A stretch of 64,000 nucleotides of DNA from DAHUZL01 sp035533215. Lineage in GTDB: Bacteria > Chloroflexota > Dormibacteria > Aeolococcales > Bog-877. Each line of letters opens with the position of its first letter. Position 1 is the first letter of the stretch. The stretch covers positions 1 to 64,000 of the forward strand of contig DATLUG010000042.1 of assembly GCA_035533215.1 (NCBI GenBank). The letters are read 5' to 3'. The position numbers and the translations under genes are program-made. Below the pieces are notes generated by a model. It ran no database searches, was not told the origin of the DNA, and saw only the letters and a program-made list of their open reading frames with translations. Positions 50,175 to 58,572 of this stretch are shown piece by piece.

Positions 50175-51824
50175 TCAGGCGGCGCCCACCACCCCGGCGG
50201 CGCCGCCGTCAGCCCGGGCCGGGGCGGGCGACCGCCCCCGCACCCCCAGCGCCACCACCGCGGCCAGGACCAGGACCGTGATCGGCAGGAGGAGCGTCGG
50301 TCGCATGGCGTCGACGAAGGCGTTCACGAACACGCCGTGGGCCAGCGACCGCAGCAGGGCCACCGTGGCGCTGGCGGTCCCTCCCGGCACCGGCAGGGCC
50401 CCCCCGGTCTGCCCGGCGCCGATCTCCAGCCCGTGCCGGGCCGCCCGGGCGAACTGGGCCACGAAGTGGCCGGCGAACGCGGCCGGCAGGCGGCCCGCGG
50501 CCGCCTCCGCCCGGTGGTGGAGCGCCACCGCGAGCCGATTCTGCAGCAGCGCCCCCACGCCGGCGCTGGCGATCACCGCTCCCAGCTCCTGGATGGTGTT
50601 GAGGACCCCGGACGCCACTCCGCCGAGCTCGGGCCGGATGTTGCGGGTGGCCACGCTGAACACCGGCCCCCAGATGCAGCCCATGCCGACCCCGCTCACC
50701 ACGAGCCCGGGCACCAGCGACCAGCGGCCGGAGTCGGCCTGGACGTCCCAGGCGATGAAGGCTGACCCGGCGGCCAGCAGCAGCAGCCCCGGGACCAGCA
50801 GCCATTTGGGGTCCAGCCGCTGGCCCGCCGGCCCGTTGGCCGCGCCGGAGCTGAGGAACATCGCCGCCGGCTGCACCGCGATGGTGAGGCCGGCCGCGAT
50901 CGCGCTGAGACCGAGGATCGACTGGTAGTAGATGGTGAGCGGCAGGTAGAGTCCGACGATCGCGAAGCCCATCGCGCACAGCACCAGCGCCATCAGGGTG
51001 AAGTTGCGGTCGCGGAACACCGCGAAAGCGAGCAGGGGTTCGCCCCCCTGGCGGCGCGCCTGGTGGACGACGAAGACCGCCAGGAGCACAGCGCCGGCGG
51101 CAAGGATCAGGGGGATGCTGAGAATCCCGGTCACGGTCCCCCAGGCGTACCGCTGACCCTCGATCAGCCCGAACACGAGGCAGAACAGCGAGCCGGTCAC
51201 CAGCGCGACGCCGGCCAGGTCCAGCCGGTGTCGCCGACCCGGTCGGAGGTCGGGGACCAGCCGCAGGGTCGCGACCACGAGCGCGAGGCCCACCGGGACG
51301 TTGACGAAGAAGATCCAGCGCCAGCCGAAGTTGGTCACGAGGAAGCCGCCCAGGGTGGGCCCGGCCATGACCGCCAGACCGGCCAGGATGCCGTAGACGG
51401 CGAACACCGGGGCGCGGCGCTCCGCCGGAAAGAGGGTCAGGATGATGGCCATCGTCTGCGGGGCCAGCAGTGCGGCCCCGATCCCCTGCAGGGCCCGGGC
51501 GGCGATGAGCTGGTCGGCGGACGGGGCCGTTCCGCTGAACGCCGAGGCGGCCACGAACACCAAGAGCCCGGTGACAAAGAGCGTCCGCGGCCCAACGATG
51601 TCGCCGAGTCGGCCAGCGGTGATGAGGAGCACCGCGTAGGCGAGGCTGTACCCGTTCAGCATCCAGAGCACCTGGTCGAGGCTGGCGTGGACGCCGTCGA
51701 CCAGCCGCGGAATGGCGATGTTGACGATGGTGAGGTCGAGCAGGGTCATGAAGGTGCCCAGCGCGAGGACCACCAGGACCACCCACGGGTTGGTGCGGCG
51801 ATCGGCGGGGGCGGTGACGGTCAC
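50175..51824 (-). CDS. MFS transporter, DHA2 (EmrB-like) family
   Basis: A 549-residue drug:proton antiporter type protein with about fourteen membrane helices. MTLLDLTIVNIAIPRLVDGV is motif D1 of the DHA2 group, GRLGDIVGPRTLFVTGLLVF motif A, and GPTLGGFLVTNFGWRWIFFVN motif C. GTG 51824 follows GGAGGA. It begins 7 bases after the padR stop, an operon typical of inducible multidrug efflux; PadR is the probable repressor. Confidence 0.9.
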   Translation of the reverse strand: MTVTAPADRRTNPWVVLVVLALGTFMTLLDLTIVNIAIPRLVDGVHASLDQVLWMLNGYSLAYAVLLITAGRLGDIVGPRTLFVTGLLVFVAASAFSGTAPSADQLIAARALQGIGAALLAPQTMAIILTLFPAERRAPVFAVYGILAGLAVMAGPTLGGFLVTNFGWRWIFFVNVPVGLALVVATLRLVPDLRPGRRHRLDLAGVALVTGSLFCLVFGLIEGQRYAWGTVTGILSIPLILAAGAVLLAVFVVHQARRQGGEPLLAFAVFRDRNFTLMALVLCAMGFAIVGLYLPLTIYYQSILGLSAIAAGLTIAVQPAAMFLSSGAANGPAGQRLDPKWLLVPGLLLLAAGSAFIAWDVQADSGRWSLVPGLVVSGVGMGCIWGPVFSVATRNIRPELGGVASGVLNTIQELGAVIASAGVGALLQNRLAVALHHRAEAAAGRLPAAFAGHFVAQFARAARHGLEIGAGQTGGALPVPGGTASATVALLRSLAHGVFVNAFVDAMRPTLLLPITVLVLAAVVALGVRGRSPAPARADGGAAGVVGAA

Positions 51825-51831
51825 GATGGGT

Positions 51832-52539
51832 TCACTCCTCCGGTACGGGGGGCGCCGACGTCGGATGGGCGGCGGGGAGCCCGGGGGCGCGCGGGTCGTC
51901 GGCGGGAGCCGGGTGGGTCGCCTGGAACTCCCGCCACAGCGAGAGGCCGTCCAGGGTTCCGGTGCCGATCTCGGAAGCCAGCGCGCGGATGAAGGTGAGC
52001 TCGGCCTGCTTGAGGGCGAAGCCATAGTCGGCCTCGACCCGGAACAGGCGCGGGATGTCGATCTGCGCGACCAGCTCCCGGTGGGCGGCCAGCTCGGTCT
52101 CGAGGCGGCGGGCGCGGCCCTCCAGCAGCTCGACCACCGTCTCAGGGGGGAGGACGGGCATCAGCGACAGCCCTGCCTCGAACCGCGAGTACTCCTTCGC
52201 CGGGGTGCCGACCAGCTCCGACATCCACTCGATCAGGCGCTGCCGGCCGGCCTCACCGATCCGGTACACGGTCCGCTCCGGGCGGCGCCCGTCCCGCTCG
52301 GTCTCCTTGGGGACGATGAGCCCCAGCCGCTGAAGCGTGTCCACCACGGTGTAGAGCGAGCCGTAGTTGAGCTTGATGCTCTCGTGCTTGGCCCGGGTTC
52401 GCAGGGTGGTGGCGACCTCGTACGGGTGCATCGGCCGCTCGTACAGGCATGCCAGCACCGCCAGCGCCAGGGGATTGGCCAGCCTCGGGGACGCCACCGC
52501 ACCTCCAGGTTGCAGGATATTCGTCATGGAGTATTCCAT
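51832..52539 (-). CDS. PadR-family transcriptional repressor
   Basis: A 235-residue (or 231-residue) regulator. The winged helix spans LALAVLACLYERPMHPYEVA, INYGSLY-like KLNYGSLYTVVDTLQRLGLI and RRPERTVYRIGEAGRQRLIEWM. The C-terminal Vir_act_alpha_C helices follow (LEGRARRLETELAAHRELVA). ATG 52539 and ATG 52527 both lie inside a long palindrome, so the protein probably represses its own promoter at the start codon. It precedes the MFS efflux gene. The last 30 residues are Pro/Ala-rich. Confidence 0.89.
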   Translation of the reverse strand: MEYSMTNILQPGGAVASPRLANPLALAVLACLYERPMHPYEVATTLRTRAKHESIKLNYGSLYTVVDTLQRLGLIVPKETERDGRRPERTVYRIGEAGRQRLIEWMSELVGTPAKEYSRFEAGLSLMPVLPPETVVELLEGRARRLETELAAHRELVAQIDIPRLFRVEADYGFALKQAELTFIRALASEIGTGTLDGLSLWREFQATHPAPADDPRAPGLPAAHPTSAPPVPEE

Positions 52540-52543
52540 GACG
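52522..52543. promoter_or_regulatory. Perfect palindrome over the padR start
   Basis: Arms CGTCATGGA (52522-52530) and TCCATGACG (52535-52543) are exact inverted repeats around GTAT. The 22-base element covers both candidate padR start codons. PadR operators often have ATG/CAT-containing arms, so autorepression of the padR-MFS operon is likely. Confidence 0.65.
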
Positions 52544-52642
52544 TGAACCGTCCGGCAAGGGTCCGGGACCGGGCGGGGGCGGCCACCGCCCCCCGACCCG
52601 CCCTGGCGCCACCAGGCGCTGGGCGACTCCGGCCTCGGGCGG

Positions 52643-53308
52643 CTACGCGCCGGCCCGGAAGGCCTGGTCCCAGAAGCGACACTCGAAGTCCAGCGCGGTG
52701 CCGAAGGCCTGTCGCATCCGGTCGCGCCGGCGGGCCCGGGCTCCGTCGCCGAGCCGGTCCACCAGCCGGCGCGCCCACGACGCCAGGTCCGCGAAGTCGG
52801 GGTCGGCGTAGGTGACCGCCACCCGCCGGAGGAGGGGCTGGGTCGGCAGACCCGCCCGGGCGAGGTCGGCGCCGATCTCGGCGTAGCTCCACAGGCAGGG
52901 AAGGAGGGCCGAGGCCGCCTCCGCGAACGTGGCCACCCCGGCGACTCGCAGGAGGAAGCCCGTGTAGGCCGCCGTCACGGGACTCGCCATGGTCGCCTCC
53001 AGCTCGTCCGGTGCGATCCCCATCGCCTCGCCCAGCCCCCGGTGGAGCGCCATCTCCCCCTCCAGGGTGGCGTGGGCGGCCGCCACCAGCCGGGTCGCGG
53101 TGCCGAGGTCGGGGGCACGGCTGCCGGCGCGCGCCAGCGCCCGGGCGTAGCCGTCGAGGAAGCGAAAATCCTGCCGCGCCCACGCCTCCAGCTGCGCGGG
53201 GGAGAGGGTGCCGTCGCCGAGGGCCGCGACGAAGGGGTGGCACCGGCACGCGTCCCACACGGCCGCGACGTCGAGGCGCAGGGCGTCACTGAAGCGAGGC
53301 GCGGACAC
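52643..53308 (-). CDS. tenA: TenA-family thiaminase II-like protein
   Basis: A 221-residue all-helical protein. HPFVAALGDGTLSPAQLEAWARQDFRFLDGYARALA opens the fold and LLRVAGVATFAEAASALLPCLWSYAEIG holds the conserved Cys-Tyr-Glu region; the end DFECRFWDQAFRA has the typical ExxFWD-like helix. TenA proteins hydrolyse or salvage thiamine degradation products. GTG 53308 is the start. No thiamine biosynthesis gene or THI element is visible nearby. Confidence 0.87.
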   Translation of the reverse strand: MSAPRFSDALRLDVAAVWDACRCHPFVAALGDGTLSPAQLEAWARQDFRFLDGYARALARAGSRAPDLGTATRLVAAAHATLEGEMALHRGLGEAMGIAPDELEATMASPVTAAYTGFLLRVAGVATFAEAASALLPCLWSYAEIGADLARAGLPTQPLLRRVAVTYADPDFADLASWARRLVDRLGDGARARRRDRMRQAFGTALDFECRFWDQAFRAGA

Positions 53309-53678
53309 CGCGCCACTGTAGGCGGCCCGGTGGGCGCGGCGGCTCCGCCACGTCGTAACCCGCCGCGGGCTGGGGACGCCGCCCGCTGCGGCGACGCCGG
53401 GGAACGTCCGCCGCGGTCGGCCCCGAGTGCCGCCCCGTCGCCGCCGTCCTCAGCCTGGTCGCGGCCGCCGGCCCTCGGCCTGTCCGGGCCGGGCGCGGTG
53501 GTCGAGGCCAGCCGTGCTGCCACCTCGTGTCTGCCTCGGCGTCGGCAGCGCTCCCGACGGCGGCGGCCGCGGCGGTGACGGCGACAGCGCCGACCGGGCC
53601 CTGCACCAAGCCGAACAGGTCGCCGCCGTGTCACCTCCCGGCTCCCCCCGGCCGGCCGCCGGCTGTGCGGACCGGTGC
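53309..53678. other. 370-base gap without a recognised gene
   Basis: Divergent spacer between tenA and DUF971. No motif-bearing frame; tracts of GGCGGC repeats only. Confidence 0.5.
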
Positions 53679-53684
53679 TAGGCT
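53679..53684 (+). promoter_or_regulatory. -10 box, leaderless promoter
   Basis: TAGGCT ends 6 bases before the GTG at 53691 with no room for a Shine-Dalgarno. Confidence 0.45.
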
Positions 53685-53690
53685 GACCCG

Positions 53691-54032
53691 GTGGTCCCCC
53701 CCGCCGAGCTCGCCCGCCCCACCCCCAGCGCCTTCGCGTACGACGAGCGAGCGCTGGCGCTGGTGGTCACCTGGGCCGACGGGCCGGTCCACCGGATCCG
53801 CTTCGCCGACCTGCGCCGAGCCTGCCCGTGCGCGGTCTGCAAGGGCGAGATGGGGCGCCCCGGCCGCTTCGACCAGGAGCCGAGCCTGCGGCCCGGGGAG
53901 GACGACCTCGTGACGATCGAGCTGGTGGGGCAGTACGCGGTCGGCGCCGAGTGGCGCGACGGACACCGGACCGGCATCTACAGCTTCGAGCGCCTCCGCC
54001 AGCTCGGCGACCGGCTGAGCACGGGGTCGTGA
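53691..54032 (+). CDS. DUF971 (GBBH-like N-terminal) protein
   Basis: A 113-residue single-domain protein. ALALVVTWADGPVHRIRFADLRRACPCAVCKGE contains the family's zinc-type CPCAxC motif, and LVGQYAVGAEWRDGHRTGIYSFERLRQL is the typical end (the SWxDGHxxGIYxxxxL signature). DUF971 proteins are linked to Fe-S protein assembly (ApbC/Mrp neighbourhoods) in other genomes; that link is not shown here. It starts at GTG 53691 on a probably leaderless mRNA and overlaps the next gene by four bases. Confidence 0.9.
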   Translation: MVPPAELARPTPSAFAYDERALALVVTWADGPVHRIRFADLRRACPCAVCKGEMGRPGRFDQEPSLRPGEDDLVTIELVGQYAVGAEWRDGHRTGIYSFERLRQLGDRLSTGS

Positions 54033-54877
54033 GCGAGCCGCTCACGCTCCTCGCCGTCCACGCCCACCCCGACGACGAGGTCACCGGCACCGGTGGGGTG
54101 CTGGCACGGTACGGCGACGAGGGGGTGCGCACCGTTGTGGTCACCTGCACCGGCGGCGAGCTCGGCGACGGCCCCGATGGGATGCATCCCCATCAGCCCG
54201 GCCACGACCCCGACGCGGTCGCCCGCCTCCGGCGAGCGGAGCTCGAGACGTCGTGCCGGGTCCTCGGCGTGGGCACCCTGGTCCGGCTCGGCTACCGCGA
54301 CTCGGGGATGATGGGCTGGCCGGAGAACGAGGATCCGCGAAGCTTCTGGCGAGCCCCGCTGGCGCCGGCGGTGGAGCGGGTGGGGGCCCTGCTCGAAGCC
54401 CACCGACCCCAAGTGGTGATCACCTACGATCCCCAGGGGGGCTACGGCCATCCCGACCACATCCAGGCCCACCGGGTCGCGGTGGCGGCGGTGCAGGCCG
54501 CCGGCCGACCGGTCCGGCTCTGCTACACGGCCTGGCCGCGATCCTGGTTCGCGCGCTGGATCCGCGAGGCGCCGCGCTGGGGGATCGACCTCTCGGAGTG
54601 GTTCGAGGATGGCCCGCCAACCGACCCGCCCCCGGGCACGCCCGACGAGGACGTCGGCTACGTCGTCGACATCGGGACTGTGGTGGAGCGCAAGCGCCAG
54701 GCCCTGCTCGCGCACGGCAGCCAGTCCGACAACGGGCTCTGGCTGCGGATGCCGGCGGAGGCGTTCCACACCGAGATGGGGCGCGAGGCCTTCGTGGCGG
54801 TCGACCCCGCCACCCTCGCGGTCCAAGCGCCCGACGGCGAGGGCCCCCAGCCCGACCTCTTCGCCGGCCTAGCCTGA
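54029..54877 (+). CDS. LmbE/PIG-L deacetylase, MshB/Mca-like
   Basis: A 282-residue zinc deacetylase. VHAHPDDEVTGTGGVLARYGDEG holds the HPDDE metal and catalytic residues, GYRDSGMMGWPEN is typical of the MshB/Mca subgroup, and YGHPDHIQAHRVA supplies the third zinc His. MshB deacetylates GlcNAc-Ins in mycothiol synthesis and Mca cleaves mycothiol conjugates; which applies cannot be told. GTG 54029 overlaps the DUF971 stop (GTGA). It points to mycothiol or a related thiol in this organism. Confidence 0.88.
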   Translation: MSEPLTLLAVHAHPDDEVTGTGGVLARYGDEGVRTVVVTCTGGELGDGPDGMHPHQPGHDPDAVARLRRAELETSCRVLGVGTLVRLGYRDSGMMGWPENEDPRSFWRAPLAPAVERVGALLEAHRPQVVITYDPQGGYGHPDHIQAHRVAVAAVQAAGRPVRLCYTAWPRSWFARWIREAPRWGIDLSEWFEDGPPTDPPPGTPDEDVGYVVDIGTVVERKRQALLAHGSQSDNGLWLRMPAEAFHTEMGREAFVAVDPATLAVQAPDGEGPQPDLFAGLA

Positions 54878-54890
54878 CGCGGCGCCCGCC

Positions 54891-55310
54891 TCAGGCGGGC
54901 GGAGCCGGGATGCGGTCGGGAGCGGCGTCGAGCAGGCGCCGGAGCATGGCCGCCACCACGGTGGGCTTGAAGGGTTTCAGGACCACTGGCACGGCGGCGT
55001 CCCGGCAGCGCGCCTGGGCGGCGGTGTCGCGCTGCTCCGGCATCAGCACCACCCCCGCCCGCGGGCGCCATGGCGCCGCATCGACGCGACCCGCCAGCGC
55101 GCATCCGTCCTCGTCGAGGGTGACGTCGCTGAGCAGGAGGTCGACATCGCCCGCCCGCAGCAGCGCCTCGGCGGCGGCGACGGTGCGCACCCAGGTGACC
55201 CGATGCCCCTCCATCCGAAGCTTGAACTCCAGGATGCGGCCGATCATCGGTTCGTCCTCGACGAGGACGATGTACGCAGCGTCCGCGGCGGGTGGCGGCG
55301 GACCCTGCAC
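54891..55310 (-). CDS. Stand-alone response-regulator receiver domain
   Basis: A 139-residue CheY-like protein. IVLVEDEPMIGRILEFKLRMEGH gives the acidic pair, VDLLLSDVTLDEDGCAL the phosphorylated Asp, and PVVLKPFKP the conserved Lys. The usual Thr/Ser after strand 4 is replaced (GVVLMPEQRD), which may alter activation. There is no output domain, so it works through protein contacts. GTG 55310 follows no clear Shine-Dalgarno. It diverges from the SEDS-PBP2 fusion gene and could influence cell-wall growth (inference). The sensor kinase is not nearby. Confidence 0.82.
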   Translation of the reverse strand: MQGPPPPAADAAYIVLVEDEPMIGRILEFKLRMEGHRVTWVRTVAAAEALLRAGDVDLLLSDVTLDEDGCALAGRVDAAPWRPRAGVVLMPEQRDTAAQARCRDAAVPVVLKPFKPTVVAAMLRRLLDAAPDRIPAPPA

Positions 55311-55436
55311 GGGCGTGGAGTCTACCCGCGTCGGCGCCGATCGGCGGCGGGGCCGGCGCCGGGGGTGCGGTAGCATGGGCGAGGCGCGGGGTCGCGGCGA
55401 CCGCGGAACAGCGGCCCGCCCCGCCGGTGGAGTCCC

Positions 55437-58400
55437 ATGGAGCGTCGCCCCGTGCCGCGCCGCCTTGGCCGCCCCCGCACGGGGCCGTCGCGGCCGCCCC
55501 GTCCGGGCGGGGCCGCGGGCTGGCCACGTCCCCGGCTGGACCTGCCCCTGATCGCCGCGCTGCTGACCCTGGCCGGCCTCGGGGTCCTCAACCTGATGGC
55601 GCTGGGGGAGGCCAGCCTCGCGGTGCATCAGGCGCTCATCGTCGTGGTGGGATTCATGGGCTGTGTCGCCGCCTGGCGGGTGCGGCGCGACGCCTGGCCC
55701 TGGATCGGGCGGGCGGTGTACGCGGGCAGTGTCGTCATGCTCCTCGCCGTCGAGGTCCACGGGGCACGCGCCTTCGGCGCCCGGCGGTGGCTGGTGGTGG
55801 GCTCCTTCGTCCTCCAGCCATCCGAGCTCGCCGAGCTTGGGCTTCTGCTGATCCTCGCCGAGGTGCTGAGCCATCCCCGGCTCTCCACCCTGCGCCGGGT
55901 CGGCCTCGCGCTCGGCCTGGCGGCGGTGCCGATCGGGCTGACCCTGCTGGAGCCGGACCTCAGCACCACCGGCCTCCTCGTCGTGATCCTCGCCGGCGGC
56001 CTGGTGCTGGCCCGGATCGACTGGCGCTGGCTCGCCGGCCTGGCGGTGGGCGCGATAGCGGTCGTGCCGCTGGGGCTCCACCTCCTGCGGCCCTACCAGC
56101 TCGCCCGGCTGCACGGCTTCCTCGGCGGCGGTGGGGGGTCGGCCGGTGCCGGCTGGACCGTGCTCCAGGCTCACGTGGCGATCGCCGCCGGGGGGCTGCT
56201 CGGCGCCGTCCGCTCGCCCCTCCACGGCCTCCTGGCCGCCTATCTTCCGGCACGGGAGACGGACCTCGCCTTCGCCAGCCTGGTCGAGTCGTGGGGCCTG
56301 GTGGCGGCGGCGGTGCTGCTCCTGGCGGTGGCGGTCCTGCTCTGGCGGCTGGTCCTGGCCGCCTCCCGGGCGCGCACCCAGCAGGGCGCCCTGGTCGCCG
56401 GCGGCCTGGCGATCCTGGTCGGGACCGAGACCGCCGTGTCGATCGCGGGGAACCTCGGGGTCGGCCCGCTCGCCGGGATCCCCATCCCGCTGGTCAGCTA
56501 CGGCGGAACCGCCGCGGTCGCCCATCTCGTCGCCTTCGGGATCGTGCTCGGCTCCCGCACCGACGCCCAGCGCCGACGCCTGTGGCGCGTCCCCTGGCGG
56601 CTGCGCGAGCGACCGCGCCTGATGGGTGGGCTCGGCCTGGTGCTGGTCGCCCTGCTGGTCGGGCTCGGCGCCCTCACCTATCGGCTCCAGGCGCTGCACG
56701 GGCCCGCCCTGCGCCAGACCGCGATCCAGGAGATGACCCGGTACGTCGCGCTGTCGCCCGCCCGGGGCGAGATCACCGATCGCCACGGGCACCTGCTCGC
56801 CGCCGACGTCCCGGCCGACCAGGTGGACGCGATCCCGGGGATCCTCCGGCCCGGGACGTCCGGCTTTCGCCGGCTGGCACGCCTGCTCCAGCGCCCCCCC
56901 GCGCGCCTGCGCCGCGCCCTCGCGGCGCCCGCGCCCGGCAACGGTTTCGCGGTGCCGCTGGCGGCCGCGGTCCCGGTGGCGGTGGGGCGGCGGGTCGCCC
57001 GCGCCGCGATCCCGGGGGTGCTTGTCATCGCCTCCGAGCGGCAGGTGTACCCGTACGGGTCCCTGGTGGGGCCGCTGGTCGGCTACACCGGCGTGGAGAC
57101 CCCGACGGACGTTCGCCGGCTCGGACTCCTCCCGCCCGGCTCGGTGGTCGGGCGGGCCGGGCTGCAGCTCGAGTACGATCGGACGCTGCGCGGGCGGTTC
57201 GGGTCCCAGGCGGTGCTGGTGAACCCCGCCGGGAGGCCGATCGCGCTCGGGCCCGCGGTCGCTCCCCGCCCCGGCCGCACCGTCGAACTCAGCCTCGACC
57301 TCGGGCTCCAGGCCGCCGCCACCCGCGCCCTGCGGAACGCGATGGACGGGCGCTATCCCGGCTCGCAGACCGGAGACCAGGGTGCGGCGGTGGTCCTCGA
57401 CGCCCAGACGGGTGCGGTGCTGGCGATGGCCAGTCTTCCCGCCTACGACGACAACGCCTTCGGCCCCCCGGTGGAGGGACCACGGCTCGCCCGCACCCTG
57501 CGCGCGCCGGGATCGCCCCTGCTCGAGCACGCGACCCAGACCGCGCTGCCGCCGGGCTCGACCTTCAAGCTCGTGGTGGCGGCCGCCGACAGCGTCTACC
57601 GGGCGATCCCGCCCCAGCAGGTGATCCCGACCGGTTACGCGTTCGCCTACGACGGCGCCAGCTATCACAGCTGGACGACCCTGCCGCCGCAGGACCTCGC
57701 CCAGGCCATCGCCTGGTCCAACGACGTCTACTTCTACAAGCTGGCGCTGGCGCTGGGGCCGTCCCGCATCGTCGCCGTGGCCCACGCCCTCGGGGTCGGG
57801 CGGACGACCGGCATCGACCTGCCCGGCGAGAGCCCGGGGTTCCTCGGCACCCCGCAGACGGTGCGGCGGCTGGGCGCCACCTGGTACCCGGGCTCGACCG
57901 TCATCCTCGGCATCGGCCAGGGATACGTCACCGCCACCCCGCTGCAGGTGGCGCGCTGGACCGCGGCCGACGTGACCGGGCGGCTGCTGACCCCGCGCCT
58001 CGGCCTGGCGGTGAGCGCGGGTCATGGCGCCGAGCGGCTCCCCCCGGGCCCCGCGAGCCCCCTGCCCTTCGCCGCCCGGCTGGCGCCGGTGCGGGCCGGC
58101 TTCCGCCTGGCGGTGACCCAGGGCACGGCATCGATGCTGCTGGGGCTGGGGCTGGACGCGGGCGGCAAGACCGGCACCGCCCAGGACCCGTCGGCGCCCC
58201 ACGGCGGCCCCGACGCCTGGTTCACCGCGGCGGCACCGATGCGGCAGCCCCAGGTGGTGGTGGCGGTGATGGTGCGCGGGGGCGGGGAGGGCTACTACGC
58301 CAGCCAGCCCGCGGCCAGGGCCATCCTCCAGTACTTCTTCGCCCACCGCCGCCAGATCCTCGCCACCGCCCCCCCGCCGGGCCTTCCGACCGCCGTCGAG

Positions 58401-58550
58401 GGAGCGCCGACCGCCGCCGCCTCCCACCGCCGGGCGCCGCGGCCGGCGGCGACCGCCTCCCCGCCCAGCCCGGGCCGCCGGGCGGGCGCCACCGGCCCGT
58501 GCCCGGCGGCGGCGGGTGAGCGATGCCGGCACCGCGGGCGGGCGCTGTGA
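55437..58550 (+). CDS. SEDS (RodA/FtsW)-class B PBP single-chain fusion
   Basis: A 1037-residue peptidoglycan synthase. Residues 35-385 are a SEDS glycosyltransferase: RRWLVVGSFVLQPSELAELG, EPDLSTTGLLVVIL, RETDLAFASLVESWG (Asp276, matching the essential RodA Asp) and IPLVSYGGTAAVAHL. A membrane helix at about 400-420 leads to a PBP2-type half: pedestal (SPARGEITDRHGHLLA), then transpeptidase motifs Ser708-T-F-K, Ser761-N-D and Lys911-T-G. Normally these are two interacting proteins. No stop or frameshift separates them. It starts behind GGTGGAG; the last 60 residues are Pro/Ala/Arg-rich. Confidence 0.92.
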   Translation: MERRPVPRRLGRPRTGPSRPPRPGGAAGWPRPRLDLPLIAALLTLAGLGVLNLMALGEASLAVHQALIVVVGFMGCVAAWRVRRDAWPWIGRAVYAGSVVMLLAVEVHGARAFGARRWLVVGSFVLQPSELAELGLLLILAEVLSHPRLSTLRRVGLALGLAAVPIGLTLLEPDLSTTGLLVVILAGGLVLARIDWRWLAGLAVGAIAVVPLGLHLLRPYQLARLHGFLGGGGGSAGAGWTVLQAHVAIAAGGLLGAVRSPLHGLLAAYLPARETDLAFASLVESWGLVAAAVLLLAVAVLLWRLVLAASRARTQQGALVAGGLAILVGTETAVSIAGNLGVGPLAGIPIPLVSYGGTAAVAHLVAFGIVLGSRTDAQRRRLWRVPWRLRERPRLMGGLGLVLVALLVGLGALTYRLQALHGPALRQTAIQEMTRYVALSPARGEITDRHGHLLAADVPADQVDAIPGILRPGTSGFRRLARLLQRPPARLRRALAAPAPGNGFAVPLAAAVPVAVGRRVARAAIPGVLVIASERQVYPYGSLVGPLVGYTGVETPTDVRRLGLLPPGSVVGRAGLQLEYDRTLRGRFGSQAVLVNPAGRPIALGPAVAPRPGRTVELSLDLGLQAAATRALRNAMDGRYPGSQTGDQGAAVVLDAQTGAVLAMASLPAYDDNAFGPPVEGPRLARTLRAPGSPLLEHATQTALPPGSTFKLVVAAADSVYRAIPPQQVIPTGYAFAYDGASYHSWTTLPPQDLAQAIAWSNDVYFYKLALALGPSRIVAVAHALGVGRTTGIDLPGESPGFLGTPQTVRRLGATWYPGSTVILGIGQGYVTATPLQVARWTAADVTGRLLTPRLGLAVSAGHGAERLPPGPASPLPFAARLAPVRAGFRLAVTQGTASMLLGLGLDAGGKTGTAQDPSAPHGGPDAWFTAAAPMRQPQVVVAVMVRGGGEGYYASQPAARAILQYFFAHRRQILATAPPPGLPTAVEGAPTAAASHRRAPRPAATASPPSPGRRAGATGPCPAAAGERCRHRGRAL

Positions 58551-58572
58551 CCGGGCCGGGCCGGGACTGGCC

